DNA of 64,000 bases from Apostichopus japonicus (Eukaryota; Echinodermata; Holothuroidea; Aspidochirotida; Stichopodidae): NCBI RefSeq assembly GCF_037975245.1, contig NC_092581.1, positions 1,440,501 to 1,504,500 of the forward strand, written 5' to 3'. The first letter of the stretch is position 1. The number at the start of each line of letters is the position of its first letter. The notes beneath the pieces were generated by a model. The model was not told the origin of the DNA and did no database searches. It saw nothing but the letters and a program-made list of their open reading frames with translations. This document shows, piece by piece, positions 37,283 through 58,445 of the stretch. A program made the position numbers and the translations under genes.

Positions 37283-38542
37283 CTACCAAGCGTTTGAGGA
37301 CCAGTTTGATTGTCGAGATGCCTTCCCAGTTCTCCTTGCTGAGAAAGTCCTTGGTTTTGATGTATGGGATTGATAGTAATTGGGTGACACACGCTCCGAG
37401 TTTTGTTGTTGGTGGTGTTGAAAGTAGTAAGAGTCGTAATCCATTGGAATGTATTGCATACAAGGAAGAAATGCTTGAAAGGGTCCTGTGATAACAGAGT
37501 GGGGAATGGATTGGTGGAATGCTAAATTCCTTTGCACCTGTTGAGCTAGTTCGGAGATCAAGTGTAACGTCTGTCTTCGTTCGTGTCCCATAAGGCACAC
37601 TGTACTGGAATCTACGACCCGGCGGAGAATCATCAAGTACTCATACTTCGCCACTTCATCGTTGGCAAAATGGGAGACCAGGTAATTTTCCAATTTCTGC
37701 CTCTGTTGTGGAAGTTCTGTAAAGTCGATGAAAAACCTAGAACACATGTATTTCTCAAGTTCCTTGATTTCTTTCTTACATGCAGGACTGTAGTCTCTGA
37801 CCAGAAGATTACAGTACTTCAACAGACCACCGCCTCGTATCTCTTCGGGGTTCCTGGTGGCGATGAGTTTGTTATTTAGGTGGTGAAGGGCTACGATGAA
37901 ATCTCCAAACACACTTTCACCAATGACAGTTGGATAGAAGTAGTCATTCATGGGAATGTCTGTCACCTTGTAGAAAAACAGCAAGGAATCCAAAATGATT
38001 TGAAATGAATCCACACTGAATTCGAATTGCCTTCTCATCATGTCAACAAACTTCAGCTCAATGTTTTTGCCTTTATTGTTCGACAAAGAAATAAGGCTCC
38101 ACCGGTCCTTCGGGGAACTTATTTTCACCATCTTCTCAACATATGCCTCTTGCATGATATTACAACCGATCCGATTTTTGTTGACGTTGTCGGGCAGAAA
38201 TTCTAACAAGGTCCCAAAGACAATCTCGCGAATCTTGTGCGAATTTTCTTCAGTCGACAAATCCACGCCAAAGATAACATCCAAATCGTTATAAACTTTA
38301 CTCTCGTCCGAACACAAAACGTAACTAGCTGCTCCACCATTGAGGCGAACGTGCCTGACTTCGATACCACTACGTTCGAATTTTCCCCGTAAGCTATCCA
38401 CTAAATCCAATAACGTTAGGTCCAGTGTCGGGAAGTTACCCTTGCCGTGAATACATACAGGTTCACGAAGCATTTGGTCCAGCCGCTCCACTTGGGCAAA
38501 GCTGAGCACCTGGAATCTTTCGGCTGACTCCTTGGAAGCCAT
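37283..38542 (-). CDS. TENT5: TENT5/FAM46 terminal nucleotidyltransferase (non-canonical poly(A) polymerase)
   Basis: An intact 419-aa reading frame. TENT5 proteins add A residues to mRNA 3' ends, mainly stabilising mRNAs for secreted and membrane proteins. The nucleotidyltransferase region spans about residues 8-340. The family landmarks are all present: [10 protein letters not shown] (31-40), the helical-turn motif LNGGAAS (67-73; the second G is usually S), and the catalytic pair D86/D88 in NDLDVIF. They continue with [10 protein letters not shown] (146-155), ELKFVD (162-167), [20 protein letters not shown] (170-189), PTVIGES (204-210), [13 protein letters not shown] (231-243), [10 protein letters not shown] (265-274), YLMILRRVV (302-310) and [14 protein letters not shown] (313-326). 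The C-terminal ~70 residues are Y/Q/H- then S/R-rich and not conserved. The ATG at 38542 is the first in frame, and the protein start matches family length. All coding sequence lies in one exon, as in vertebrate TENT5C. No break was seen. It lies divergent to the REPS gene. Confidence 0.96.
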   Translation of the reverse strand: MASKESAERFQVLSFAQVERLDQMLREPVCIHGKGNFPTLDLTLLDLVDSLRGKFERSGIEVRHVRLNGGAASYVLCSDESKVYNDLDVIFGVDLSTEENSHKIREIVFGTLLEFLPDNVNKNRIGCNIMQEAYVEKMVKISSPKDRWSLISLSNNKGKNIELKFVDMMRRQFEFSVDSFQIILDSLLFFYKVTDIPMNDYFYPTVIGESVFGDFIVALHHLNNKLIATRNPEEIRGGGLLKYCNLLVRDYSPACKKEIKELEKYMCSRFFIDFTELPQQRQKLENYLVSHFANDEVAKYEYLMILRRVVDSSTVCLMGHERRQTLHLISELAQQVQRNLAFHQSIPHSVITGPFQAFLPCMQYIPMDYDSYYFQHHQQQNSERVSPNYYQSHTSKPRTFSARRTGKASRQSNWSSNAW

Positions 38543-38565
38543 CTTCTTGCAATTATCCAGGAAAT

Positions 38566-38662
38566 CTACAAAGTAAAATAAGGAAAATAAGCTACTAGCC
38601 TTATGATACCAAAATATAAACTTAGAACAGGGTTAAAGGAACGAAAACTAAACAAAACTTAC
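38566..38662 (-). other. Probable 97-bp intron in the TENT5 5' UTR
   Basis: Reading the minus strand, a good donor (AT|GTAAGT, intron starting at 38662) is followed by an acceptor (TTTTACTTTGTAG, ending at 38566), 23 nt upstream of the start codon. Vertebrate TENT5 genes also have an upstream intron. The upstream exon would begin somewhere beyond 38663. A CATATA motif at about 38738-38743 and a CAGCTG E-box near 38790 are possible promoter elements, but this is weak. Confidence 0.5.
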
Positions 38663-38663
38663 A

Positions 38664-41600
38664 TATATGCACCAATACTGTAACGAGTGCTAGCAGTGTT
38701 CGGCGTGTATGCTGGTCTTCTGCTCAACTCACTGTACTATATGTGCGTAGGTAGTGAATAAGCATGCACTGTGTTTGACGGAGAGTGAACAGCTGTCAAG
38801 GAAGCTCGAATTACATAAGAATGATTCCGCAATGTGAAAGAGAACGATTAGTTTGCAGATACTTTAAAGATATATTTTCGTCGATTACAAATACCCATTT
38901 ATTTGCAAAAATCCATATTTGCTTCCCTTAAATTGCATCATAAGTATACAATGGCGAAATATCAGGATCCTAAGTAAGTCAGAAGCAAGTCAAAACTGGT
39001 TTGATTTGAGGTTTATTTTAATTAGCGTAGTATATGTGCTTCGCTACAGGTTAGAACTTGTAAAGGGGGCAGCGGTGCGAATACCGAACGTGATTGGCTA
39101 ACCGGTAGCTATTAGATACAGAATTGATGATTGCGACATATGGCTCTCAATTCGAACGATGCAGAATCTTCTCTCGATGTCGCAAGTTCAATTTCGTACG
39201 TGATAGGATTACCGTGTTCGTACACAACACGTGAGTGCAAGCAGTAGGAATGAGTTGGGCGTTAAGGAAAGTAGTTGCGGGTACTGGCAAATCTTTTCAC
39301 TATATTAGGGCGTAAATTGCACATAACAGTACAGTATATTCCTTTCTATCAGTGCATGAATAAAGGGGAACAGTGTGTGAATGATACCCCACCTAAATAA
39401 AAGAAATATCATCATGGATCAGGCCGTAAGGGATGGGGTTAGAATGATCATGGAACCTTTGTTCCCCCATCCCCTTCACCCCGGCACCGTCACTCAGAAC
39501 GACAAACAAAGAAACCTGTAATTCTGGGCAAAAGCACGGATTTGTTTTCTTTATTTTAACATCAGTAGTTAAGCTGTCAGTTTGAACGACTTTTGGATAA
39601 AGAGATGGGCCGGAAGGGAGGGGAGGGGGCGGGGTCCTTACATATTACACATCTCTATTATAGAGGAACTAGTCTACCCCTTCCTTCACATTTGCATACA
39701 AAAACGGATCACTGTTCTGTACGGAAGGACCTTTATTAGTGTATCTGAATTTGTTATGATCTTCCCAAAATGATTGCGATAATCCAAGCATTTTCTACAT
39801 GATCTTTGCTATTTATGCCGATCCGCGTGATTAATTTGTTATAACCCTCTCTTTAGTTAAGTCTATAGGCTACTAGGAACATATCACCTATTGGTAAGAC
39901 ACGTTACCAGTCTTTCTTATATCACATGCGAAACGTCGGTTTTTGCATTAGCCCCTCGCATTGGAGTCTGTACAAGTATGGTAGTAGAACAAATAAATAC
40001 CAGACCGAGGCCCTTTCTCGGTCTACCCGCGGAACGAGCTGGAATCATAAACCCACACAAGTTATCGGAACCGAGCAGGCCGTCCCCCAAAACACCACAC
40101 AAAACACGTGTGTACGCCCGTCGCCCGTCACGCCAACACCCCCCCCCCCCAGTAAAGTTGTCGGTTAAGGAGTGGGGCACTAGTTTTGAATATAGATTCG
40201 TGTTTTATTGAGAAATACAAAAATCAAAGGAGCTTTGTTTTCCTATTGAGGAAACAATTTTATTAGGCAATGCTGCCACTACTGGGCACTAGAGATTCCT
40301 TTATGACTATAAAGGGACTCTAGTACTAGGTATACTAAAGGGAATTGTCAAACTTGCTATATGCCGTTACCGGTACTTTCCCCCGGAGACGGATTTATTT
40401 CCCGAGCATTGTAAAAGGTGACTGCAGAACCGACATGAATTTACGTTTTGGGACTCACGTTGTTGCAATTTTGCGAAGAAACAGCAACAAACATCTTTAA
40501 AACAACACACCGTAGAGTAGTTCAACCAAATACATTAGGGAAACTTCCAGAAGTGTGCACATGGAGCGCAGTGTCTAATGAAGGGCGCTATTCATAAATG
40601 TAGGTTCAAACAGAATATTAAATCACAAACTTGCCTATTTCGTCACAGTTAACTTTATCAAAGCAATATTACTGTAACTATATAAGAGAATATGAGCAAT
40701 ACTGCTTTCTTGCGATGGAATCAGTCAAGGGGTTGTGATGGGTGGGCTAAGGGAATGAAAAGGGGGATCAACAGATATTAAGGTTACAGGGTTTCCAATT
40801 ATATATATCTACTTCTTCTGTCAGAGGGGAACACTGAGATTATCTTCCGTCCATTCACTCAATTATAACTTTATGTTGAAAGCTTATAATATAAGCTATA
40901 CTTCGCGCCAAATAACCTGAATATATATTTTGCATAATTATGATGTGTTTTAAATATCAACCAATCCGATTGCTGTTGTTAGTAGTTAGTGCTCTAGTTT
41001 GTTGCTGCTTGTTGCTCTTGCCTTGTTGAGGATTTTATTTTCTTCCTCTTCGACTTCATTTCCTTTGAATGGGAACGCCACAATAACTTCAATTTTTGCC
41101 AAGCCTGACCCTGAGCGGAATTGGTTGTTAGCATCAACTCTCAATTAATAGAAGGAAAACTGTGTCAATTGCAAGACTATTCCGAACATGGCCTATTATG
41201 CATATACAAAAATGGGAAATTACAAGGCTGCCATGTTGCCCATGGTCATATATAGCCTGATGTCATAATGAACATAGGGAAGTACAGGGATTTCCCCTGT
41301 ATTTTCTGTTCATATTTTCAAAGTAATAATAATATTAATAATCAGGTAGTTATTTTTACGACGCTTAAGGGCAAGGGCTTATGGATTACAACTTTCACGT
41401 CGGGTGGCTTCCAATTCAACATAGTGAAAGCAAACACCGCTAATACTGAACTTGATGTCGGTATTGCCTATATAGCTATATATCTATCACAATACTATAA
41501 TAAAAAAATGCTAAACAAAGAAAAGATTAGACGATATTTCCATACTGGCCTATACTAAATAGGTTCACTCAATACAGTGACATGCACATTGCCTTCTTCC

Positions 41601-44163
41601 CCAGATTTCTCTTTTTACTACCGTCCAGTTCAGCGAAGCGGGAATTGTAAAGGCCTCCCACCACAACAACAAAACTAAATTAACTCTTCTTCGCTATATA
41701 CGCATATAACCTACACAAGATACAGCTCCATTCCACACACGGGAATCTACTTCCGATGTATTTTTTATCCTTATGAATGAATCGTCTACGTCACAGATAA
41801 TAACACTTGGTTGTCATGGTGACGGCTGTGTAAAGTTAATTACAACTTACTACATATCTGTCTTACTGTCTCCGATGACGTAGGCATGTCAGTAATAGAG
41901 AGACTCTGTTTACGGAAAATGAACGGTTTAACTCTATATATCGCAGTGGTTAACTTATACATTTTCTTGAGAGTACGGAACGGCACAATGCAACGGCGGA
42001 TGTGGTATAGGATAAAGTTGGTCCTGAAAATTGTGTTTTTTCGAGCGCATTTAAAACCAGGAAGTTTGAAAATACTTTATATATGGGTTGCGTATGGGAA
42101 ACATGTTTGTTAAAATCATCTTGATGATGAAAATATTTCAATTTTATACCGCGGAGGGGGGGGGGGGGTAGAATGAAGAAGTATATATTCCAAGGAGGGA
42201 CATGTGATTAGAATTTTAATGAATTAATAAATACACAAGAATATGTCAACATTCGACCTAATAAATGGGTCGAGTTTTCTTCGTAATATTTGGAAACGAA
42301 AACGGGGAGGAAAAGGATAGGGGAGGGGTGGGTGGGAGGAGGGGAGGTGTGAAAAGAACGGGAAGGAGGATGATTAGTTAACGTTTTGCTCCAATAAGAA
42401 AAGCTTAATTTGAAAAGTGATCATCATTAAATACGCTTAGAGTTGAATGAATTATTTTCGATCCCGTTGAAGGAACACGACTTGTTTGAACTGCTACTAT
42501 TAGCGTCAGCAATATGTTTGTTCTGAGTAAGATGATTATAATTTAAATATTTTGAGTAAATATGATTAATTTAGGTCTGTTATTGAATGTAACTGACATT
42601 CTTGACATTATAGTGCCAAATTATAGTTTTATTTGTAAGTATGTAGCTTTACATTGATCGTCGCTCAATTTTCAAGAGGCTACAATTCCCAGAGCAACGA
42701 AGTTCATCAACTTGAAAAGTCGAATTTATATTTCACAAAATGGAAACTGAAAAAGAAAAGTCAATAAACTTGACTAGTTCGGAATTGTTCCTGGACGTGA
42801 TTAATTATAATATGAAGTGATGTGTGCATGGCAACGATATGTAATGTGTTGAATCAAACATAATTAATAATGGAATTCATAAACAAAATTTTTTTAGAAT
42901 CGAATCCATAATAAATGTTAACGTGGAGCCACAAAGTAGACAACCCATAGGCCTAAAGTCTTCTTTGGCCTCAGTGTGTGGGTAAGAAGCATGCAGAAAT
43001 AGCCAAATTTCGTTGCGAAACACATTCACTGATTGCGCAATATGTCGATTGAGTGCAGTAGCGCATTCGTATAAATTGGGGGCGAGCAACTGCGTTTATA
43101 CATGCACGTGTTCATTTGCTACTGTCCAGCCTGTTGACATGCTTATAGGTTATGCGACATATCAAATTATGCTCTCAAAATCTCTCTCGATCAGCTTTCA
43201 AGTAAAAACGAATTCGAAAGTTGTTTACGTAATTAACGAATTTAAGTCACTGGAGAGAGGTGACGGTGGAGAGGGTGTGGGGTGCGGGGGGGGGGGGGGT
43301 TAAACGGAAGAGTAGTGAAATATTTAAAATAACAATATATGTATAAGTAATGTTGTTTACCGTCTATTCTGCGTTAAACAATTGTATTGTATTTATCTAT
43401 GCAATTCGTTTAGTCTTACTAAGTATATCAAATTCCTTTCTTCCAATGTCTATATATACCATAGCGTAGAATGGTTTTAATATTGTAATAACTTTGTTTG
43501 CAACCACTGTGGCGGTTAATGCTACCATACCTCTGACGCATTTACCACGGTCACGGTCCAACAGCCACTACATATACGGCATTAGAAAAACCCATGACCT
43601 TACAGAAGGTTGCTAAAATATAGCCAGATTTTATTATCCGCATTTTGTCTATTTCGTTAATTGCCGTATTTCAGTTTGTACCTAGCGTAACTCTTTGCGC
43701 GATATACCGTATATTAATTAAGGCCTATATTAGATATACCGTTATGACAATGCGGCGTAACTTAACATTGACACAGTTGCAATTGCATTGCATTGTGCAA
43801 TCGGAACAAGACAATAAAGTAAGAAAAAATTAAGAAACAGCAGTAATATTTGCTTCACTTACCGTCCAGATGTGAAAATTTTCACAGTCCTTTTCTTGTG
43901 TAAAGATAAGAACGTTCTTCGTTCCAATTAAAATATCGTCCTCTCAAAGGTAGTCGGCAACTAAATTTTGAACAAAAATATCCTCTCCGTTATTTGGGAA
44001 ACAGTTAATTCACCAAATAATTAAGGTATATGCCACTTTATGAAAACAACACTTCTTGCATCTGTACGTGGAAAGCTACACTGATCCGCACGTGCAACCG
44101 AAAATCAAAATATACATTTACGGGATATAAATATCTTTCGCGATTTCCCTACGTCACGGCTCA
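38664..44163. other. Intergenic stretch upstream of TENT5, no gene seen
   Basis: No coding exon supported. The first few hundred bases presumably include the TENT5 promoter. A GC-richer patch at 39950-40180 has open frames without recognisable protein. Poly-C/poly-G tracts lie at 40139-40150, 42156-42168 and 43286-43299. Confidence 0.45.
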
Positions 44164-49000
<4,837 letters not shown>

Positions 49001-49486
49001 TTACAGAGAAAGGGGATTAAGCTGAAGTATTTGAAGACTCTTCTCTCCCGCTGTTTCAATTTAAATAAAAAGCACTTTAAGTCAGTCATTGTGAAGTTTC
49101 CTTTAGTGGTTCAAACTGACGCAAGAGACCTTTAGAACGTAACGTCAAGAAACGTGATTCACTGTTTAAATATGGATGTTGTACAAGGAAGTGATTTACT
49201 ACTGCAAGCCGTATAAAACAGATAAGACACCGGAAAGTACGAATACATTTTTTGCTTGGTTTTGAACTTTCACGCTAATTGCACACTTCAATGAAATGTA
49301 TATTGTTTCTCTTTGTGACAAAACATTATAGACGTTGATGTGTTGACTTTTGATATGATCATCAGCGTAGGGCATCAACACAATAAATTATATATACTTG
49401 AAGACATACAAGGGCGTGGTAGTCACGCAATTACATTCTGCTTGTTTGGCCAATGTGGGTTTGTAGTATCTGCTCTCTTATCTATA

Positions 49487-53063
<3,577 letters not shown>

Positions 53064-54153
53064 CAGGCGCGGCGGAACGGAAAAATTATTGGGGGGGGGC
53101 TAATGTGTGGAGACTATCTAAGCGGAGCGCCACCATCGGTTGGCGCGGAGCGTACAAGAAAATTTTGGGTTTTTTCAAACCCCCAGATGGCCGGAAACGG
53201 CACTTCCCGAGTGTTTTATGCTGCGAATATCTAGCCCTAAAATATGGGTCTCAAGCCTGCAATTTCTCAGATTGCACGTAAAAGTCTGTAAAAACATTGT
53301 AATTTGTATATTCGATGGTGTTTTAAGAGAGTAGCTATTACTCGTAGTGTACTCGCAAAGACGTTTTTGAGTGTAGTAAGGGCAGTGGCGGAGCTAGGGG
53401 TATTGGTCGGGGGGGGGGGGGGAAAGAATGGTCTGTAGATGCGCTTTCGACACTATCTAAGCGGAGCGCCACCACAGGTTGGCGCGGAGCGTACAGAAAA
53501 TTTTTGAGTAAAGGTACTCCCTAGATTGCAGGAAATGACCCTTTCCGGGACTTGCTAATTTGCAGATAAACTGGAGAATAAATAGGTGGCGTCGCCATTT
53601 TGTCGGAAAATTACACCAACAGAATATGACAAATGTCAATAGGTATATGAGAGAGCAATAAAATAGTCAATAATCGCGAATAAGTAAAATGTAGTGAAAA
53701 GATGAAAAGGGCGCCAGCAGTCCATCAGGGTCCGTCAGGGGGGGGGGCATCCGCCCCTGACTGTATATATGGACGCTCTGCCACTAAGTAAGGGGATGTT
53801 GGAGAACTGGCTGAAATGAGGCAAGTCATTGGCCTAAGACGAAGTTGTGTTACGCTTACCGGTACTCACACTCACTGTTTCCAATTTTCACGGGGCGTGA
53901 AGACGCGGTTGGGGTGACAATGTGGTCTATAGCCAGGTGACGGGCCGAGGGTCCCCCAGCAATTACTAAAATTATTACACCTATATAGTATACGTGTGCA
54001 TCGGACAGATCGACAAGTATGCATTGAAAAATGGGCAGATGCACATTTCGGGGCCTTGGTAAATATTGGGGGGGCTTATCATGCATTTGCCCCCTCAACT
54101 TTTTCATTGGGGGGCTGAGCCCCCCCAAGCCCCCCCCGGTTCCGCCGCCACTG
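53064..54153. mobile_element. hAT-type non-autonomous element, interrupted by a second
   Basis: The left end CAGGCGCGGCGGAACGG mirrors the right end CCGGTTCCGCCGCCACTG (reverse complement CAGTGGCGGCGGAACCGG). The octamer ATAATCAC flanks both ends exactly (53056-53063 and 54154-54161). The total span is 1090 bp. Removing the inner element (53383-53786) and its duplicated octamer leaves about 678 bp. It carries the conserved subterminal hairpin core at 53113-53160 and a GGGGGGCTGAGCCCCCC foldback near the right end. No transposase was seen. Confidence 0.9.
53383..53786. mobile_element. Inner hAT-type MITE with perfect 8-bp target duplication
   Basis: The 404-bp element starts CAGTGGCGGAGCTAGG and ends GCTCTGCCACTA. 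It is flanked by AGTAAGGG at 53375-53382 and 53787-53794, a perfect duplication made inside the older element. It has its own copy of the subterminal GC hairpin core at 53452-53500, about 70 bp from the left end. A 14-nt poly-G lies at 53409-53422. Confidence 0.92.
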
Positions 54154-54161
54154 ATAATCAC

Positions 54162-54915
54162 ACAAGCACAGTCTCGATGCAAGTGGACTGTGGTTGAGAG
54201 CGAATCGGCAGGCTTGATTTTCGTGCCCAGATTTTTTCTTGGGTGACTTTTCTTAAAAGGTACCATTTGCGGTAATCATTAGCCACTGAGGGCAAAAGTG
54301 GTATTACCGAGTAATGAATCATAAGTCTAAAATTATGCAAAATCAACCCGATAACAGTAGAAAACTTGTGTTATTTACATGAACACATACATTGTAGCTG
54401 CGGAATTCACAGAGTATATCCATATTGCCAAAAGCTATCAGTAACCCTGGGATTTTTATCCCTTCAAATAAAAGTCGCATGTCCCACTGCTCATCTAGAT
54501 TTGCGCTCTAACCCCCCCCCCCCTCTCAACCCCTTATGTGGTCAACCCGCTGACAGAGTTTGATTACAGTGTTACAACTTACAGTATATTGTAGCGGTAC
54601 ATAGCCGAGACGTGTAAATCTCTGCGGCCTGTAACTTTGTTGGTGAATGCATATCTTAGTAATAGGTTAAAAGAAATGTCCCACATTTTCCATCTTTTCG
54701 GTGAATATTAAAAAAAAAAAATTCAATTCACTTATTAAACAAATATTTTGAGACACTTTTAATGTCAGTGGTCCGAAACGATCCATAGCCTACATGTTAT
54801 TTTATTGATGATAATAACTGCAGATGGGAAATGCACAACGATACTGCAGCTTCATTTCGTTACCATGAAATTCTATTTTAGGTACATACACCCATTTCGA
54901 CATACGGGCGTTTCC
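54162..54915. other. Intergenic stretch upstream of REPS
   Basis: Nothing recognised except a 12-nt poly-C tract at 54512-54523. Confidence 0.5.
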
Positions 54916-54953
54916 TACGTCATTTTGCAAAGATGGCTGCTCTCTTGTGGTGA
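54916..54953 (+). promoter_or_regulatory. Candidate REPS core promoter: CRE-like, YY1-like sites and a small uORF
   Basis: TACGTCAT (CRE-like) at 54916-54923 is followed by AAGATGGCTGC (54930-54940), a good match to the YY1 consensus typically found at or just after TATA-less start sites. The ATG in the YY1-like site would open a six-codon uORF ending TGA at 54953. A second short uORF starts at about 54972. All lie within 150 bp upstream of the REPS start codon. Transcription start is not proven. Confidence 0.4.
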
Positions 54954-55062
54954 AAGAGCAAACTAATTTGATGTTTTCCTTTTCTTTGTTGACTTAAAAG
55001 GCTTTTCAATTTAGCTTAGTTTATTATTGTTCAGTATTCAATTCTTTGAATTTCATACAACG

Positions 55063-55212
55063 ATGGAAGGCTCGTTTTTGAGCCCACAAGAAAAAAAGTA
55101 CTATTCAGAACTTTTTGCGAGGTACGATGCAGAGAATACTGGGAAACTGACTAACAACCAGGCCCTGTCGCTATTCGTATCGTCAAATGTACAGACAGGT
55201 CAACTGAAATTG
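55063..55212 (+). CDS. REPS: REPS (RalBP1-associated Eps15-homology protein), coding exon 1
   Basis: Encodes residues 1-50, starting MEGSFLSPQEKKYYSELFAR. REPS proteins are endocytic adaptors that bind RalBP1 and NPF-containing partners through EH domains and take part in growth-factor receptor endocytosis. This exon carries the first half of EH domain 1. The match to vertebrate REPS1 covers the start (MEG.xLS..E.KYYS.LF) and the degenerate EF-hand-like loop DAENTGKLTNNQ (22-33). The ATG at 55063 is the first in frame and aligns with the family's start. The exon ends ...CTGAAATTG before a GTATGT donor, in phase 0. Vertebrates have two paralogues, so which one this corresponds to cannot be told. 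Confidence 0.9.
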
Positions 55213-55876
55213 GTATGTTAATTCGTTAAGATACATTTTTAGTTTTCATGATTTCGATACGTTAGTTTTTGAATCCATCGATTAGTTCCAGACAACCGAA
55301 AGTGAAGTTGACATCCTTACTGTACAACGTTACAACCCACACTGTTTGTTAAGCCTACAATAGGATACAGTGCATCTCTACACTTGCAATACATTATGCT
55401 ACTGAATGAATAATGTACGCTCAGTCTGCCCAAGGGTAATTACTACGCCTACTGTACTAGTAGTAGCCTAGTACTACCAGGCCTAAAACTGATCTCACTC
55501 ACTGATCCTATGCTAATTCCAGCTTACTAAGAAGTTTAACATGCCATAGGCCTATACCTATGTAATATGACATAGGCTAGGCTATATTATAAAATGTAGG
55601 CCCAGAGGTGTAGCCTACTTAAAGGAATTGTTTACTGAAATATGGGATGTAGTCATATCATAGTCATATCATTTTTTTTTGACTTTGTATCACCCTTACC
55701 CTTAGCCTTCCCCTGTGATGAATTTAAGTTTCTGTGATAGAGTGCTTGAAATGTTGGCCAGTTCTGACAGAAAATTTGAATCTAACACTGATTTATGTCG
55801 AGACGAAGTACATTAGATTTTTAGCCATTGAACATAACATGATGCAATTCAATTCTCACTTATTCCACACAAACAG
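55213..55876 (+). other. REPS intron 1
   Basis: This 664-bp interval runs from the GTATGT donor to a CACACAAACAG acceptor. The two flanking exons join in frame to continue the EH domain. Nothing else was recognised inside. Confidence 0.88.
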
Positions 55877-56006
55877 ATATCAGAACTTTGCGGGGCAGAG
55901 AGAGTTGGACACTATGGGAGAAGTCAGTTTTTTATTGCCTTAAAGCTCATTGCTCTTGTTCAAAGCGGAAAGCCATTACCAACATCGATAGACAACCAAA
56001 GTTTAG
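55877..56006 (+). CDS. REPS: REPS coding exon 2 (second half of EH domain 1)
   Basis: This exon encodes residues 51-93 plus one base of the next codon. It begins [19 protein letters not shown] and continues [16 protein letters not shown]. This aligns with the vertebrate REPS1 stretch around ELCGA.RLG.FGRSQFYIALKL.A..QSG.PL, including the conserved F/YIALKL helix of EH domain 1. The exon is 130 nt and ends ...AGTTTAG before a strong GTAAGT donor, in phase 1. The next exon, expected to begin the linker after EH1, was not found within the remaining 8 kb, so the gene extends past the window. Confidence 0.9.
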
Positions 56007-56116
56007 GTAAGTATATCCTGAAAAGTAGAGCAAGCTTTATTCATAAAAGTATTGGACAGTTTGGAAATATTGTGCAGTATTGCTGACTTGCAGAACAGAG
56101 ATGTTGTACCACACTA

Positions 56117-56275
56117 TACAGGCCTGTGTAATAACACTATGATGAAGGAACCGAAACAAACTCCCATTTTACAGTGTTGTACAGTGTTTTTACAGTGTTG
56201 TACAGTGTTGTACTGCACTGTACAGGCCTGTATAATAACACTATGATGAAGGAACAGAAACAAACTCCCATTTTA
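56117..56275 (+). repeat. ~55-bp direct duplication, 104 bp apart
   Basis: TACAGGCCTGTGTAATAACA... (56117-56171) recurs at 56221-56275 with only two substitutions. The spacer is an ACAGTGTTGT decamer repeated in tandem. Confidence 0.92.
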
Positions 56276-58323
56276 GGATTCTGAGACAAGAACTACACCC
56301 TGGGACATCAGATTCATTTTTAGTATAAACATCACTCTCTGGTCTGTCTCTACTCAAATTATATGCCCTCCAAGTTATCTAGTTTACAAACTTGGTAATA
56401 TTTTAACACCGCACCCTCTCTGCTGACCCACTTCAGGGTCAACTCCCTCTCCCTTGATGCAAGAACTACAGATAAAATGTACTGCATTGGAAGCCATGTT
56501 GCCAAAATTGTGTGGCCTTAAAGATTGTACTCATTCCTTCCTCATTTTCCCTCTCACCAACTCCCCCCCCCCCCCTTCCCAATGCTCCCTACCTCTCTCC
56601 CACCTAGTTCATATCTGGCTTAATGCTTATTGAAGCTTGATGTTTTTTAAATCAGAACATGAGTTAGAAAAGGTATTAGCATCTTAATCAGCTGGCCGTT
56701 GAAGTGTTGATATCAAACGTTTGTACAAAGTGTTAAGGGACTCAAATAATTTTGGTTGCAAGGTACAGTATATTTCCCTCCTCTCTGCTTTGGTCTAAAG
56801 AGTTCTTTATCCTCTATTTGAGTTTCTAACATATTTTGAAAAAATGCAAGGATTCATATGTTGTTCTAAGTGAATGCAAATAGTTTTGTTGATATAACTT
56901 TGCATCCATGAGACCCAAGTTTGAAAGTCGGTCAAAAAGATAAGAAGAAAAAATGTCGGTTTGGAATCCCAGGTTGCAGGAATCTGACCGGTGAATATTT
57001 TTTGTCAAGAAGTTATATGTTAGTGTATCTTTTTCAACGTTACAAATATCATATTTTGGAATTACTGGCACGGTAAGAATGGTTCTGCAACTCGCCATTT
57101 TGACAAGTTTTGTCAAGATGTCACGTTGGCGTGTCCGATCACCGGAACAATTATCGTCGAGTATCGTCGAGTTTCTGCAAGGCAGCTTAGGGACAACTTG
57201 GCTAATTTTGGCCAGATCTGTATGTACCTGACGTCCGACACAAATAGGCTTTAATTCATAGCCACCTTCCTGTCGGTTCTAATCAGGCCTTTTGCGTTGC
57301 ACTATTGAGGTGCAGTTCACATCACTGCATGCAAATTTGCCATTCTTAATTGCAGTACCACTCAAAACATGCACTTTACCATCTACATATCCAATTGTGT
57401 GTGCTCAGTGCAGTAGTAGCAGAGTACAGTGACATTGCTTCAGGGTATCATACTGTGGTCCTACACTGATGGGGTGGGGGTTGGGGGTAGGTTGAGGAAT
57501 GGGGTAAGGTTGTCAATTTTTTGTCAAAGTTGGAGTTTTGCGACCATCCCACCACTAGGGTCAGAATGGTAAACCATATTGGCTTATCTCATGTATATAA
57601 TAGTAAAATTGACTCTGCTGTTCGCATGGGAGCTCTGTCAATATTAGATTTTGTCAAGTGTATAAAATTGAAGAGCGATAAAACTAGTTAATTCGTTAAA
57701 TATATTGAAGTGTTAAGGTATGACACTAACTGTTAACAATTAACTCCTCATTAATGTTTAAGGAAACATTGATCTCAAGAAGCTTTTATTGTCTAGCTGG
57801 GAAACATTAATTATATCCTCTTTGTGAACACTTCAAATGTAGGTCTTTGCACAGGAAGTCAATCACGAGGAATCAAAATAAAGTGAAAGCTCTGCTATGG
57901 TTCGTTCAAGAGTCTTTTCTTTAAGCTACTTTATAATTTGAACTGATTTTTAAGTGCCTTACAAATGTTTTGCGTACGTTGCTCTTTTCGAAGTTTACAG
58001 TTTTATGATTTCAGTGTACTGTACTTCAAAATTGGTCGTAGAAAGAGAAAGGTGCAAATAATATTCAGCGATGCTGAGTGGGAAGGTTAGTAAGCACATG
58101 ATCGTCAAACTTGCTTCCGAGTTGGAAATTTTAGGGGAACACCGCATCTTCATAGCGTTACATGAATTGCGTCGAAATTTGTGATATTTTGTAATCCATG
58201 CATCTGGCAACATGAGTGTAATGTGATGTGTTACATAGCTTTATGTTAAAATGTGACGTGTACATGTTATTTGAATAGACCAATCAGAAGTCTCCAACCA
58301 TTGAAATGCAGTACACGAGGCAA

Positions 58324-58357
58324 CTGATGACAACATCAGAATGAATGTTGTCATCAG
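58324..58357. repeat. 13-bp perfect-stem hairpin
   Basis: CTGATGACAACAT, loop CAGAATGA, then its exact reverse complement, about 90 bp before copy B of the dispersed repeat. Confidence 0.9.
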
Positions 58358-58445
58358 GACAATTCTGCTGAAAATGTCTGCCTTTCTTTATATTTTCTTT
58401 GTTTATATTTCATTCATTTATAAAGTGGAAAGAATATTTTTACCA

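Noticed and set aside
37171-38294. Open frames on the plus strand opposite TENT5, and a second minus-strand frame at 37197-37598
   Set aside because: Shadows of the conserved TENT5 coding exon in other frames.
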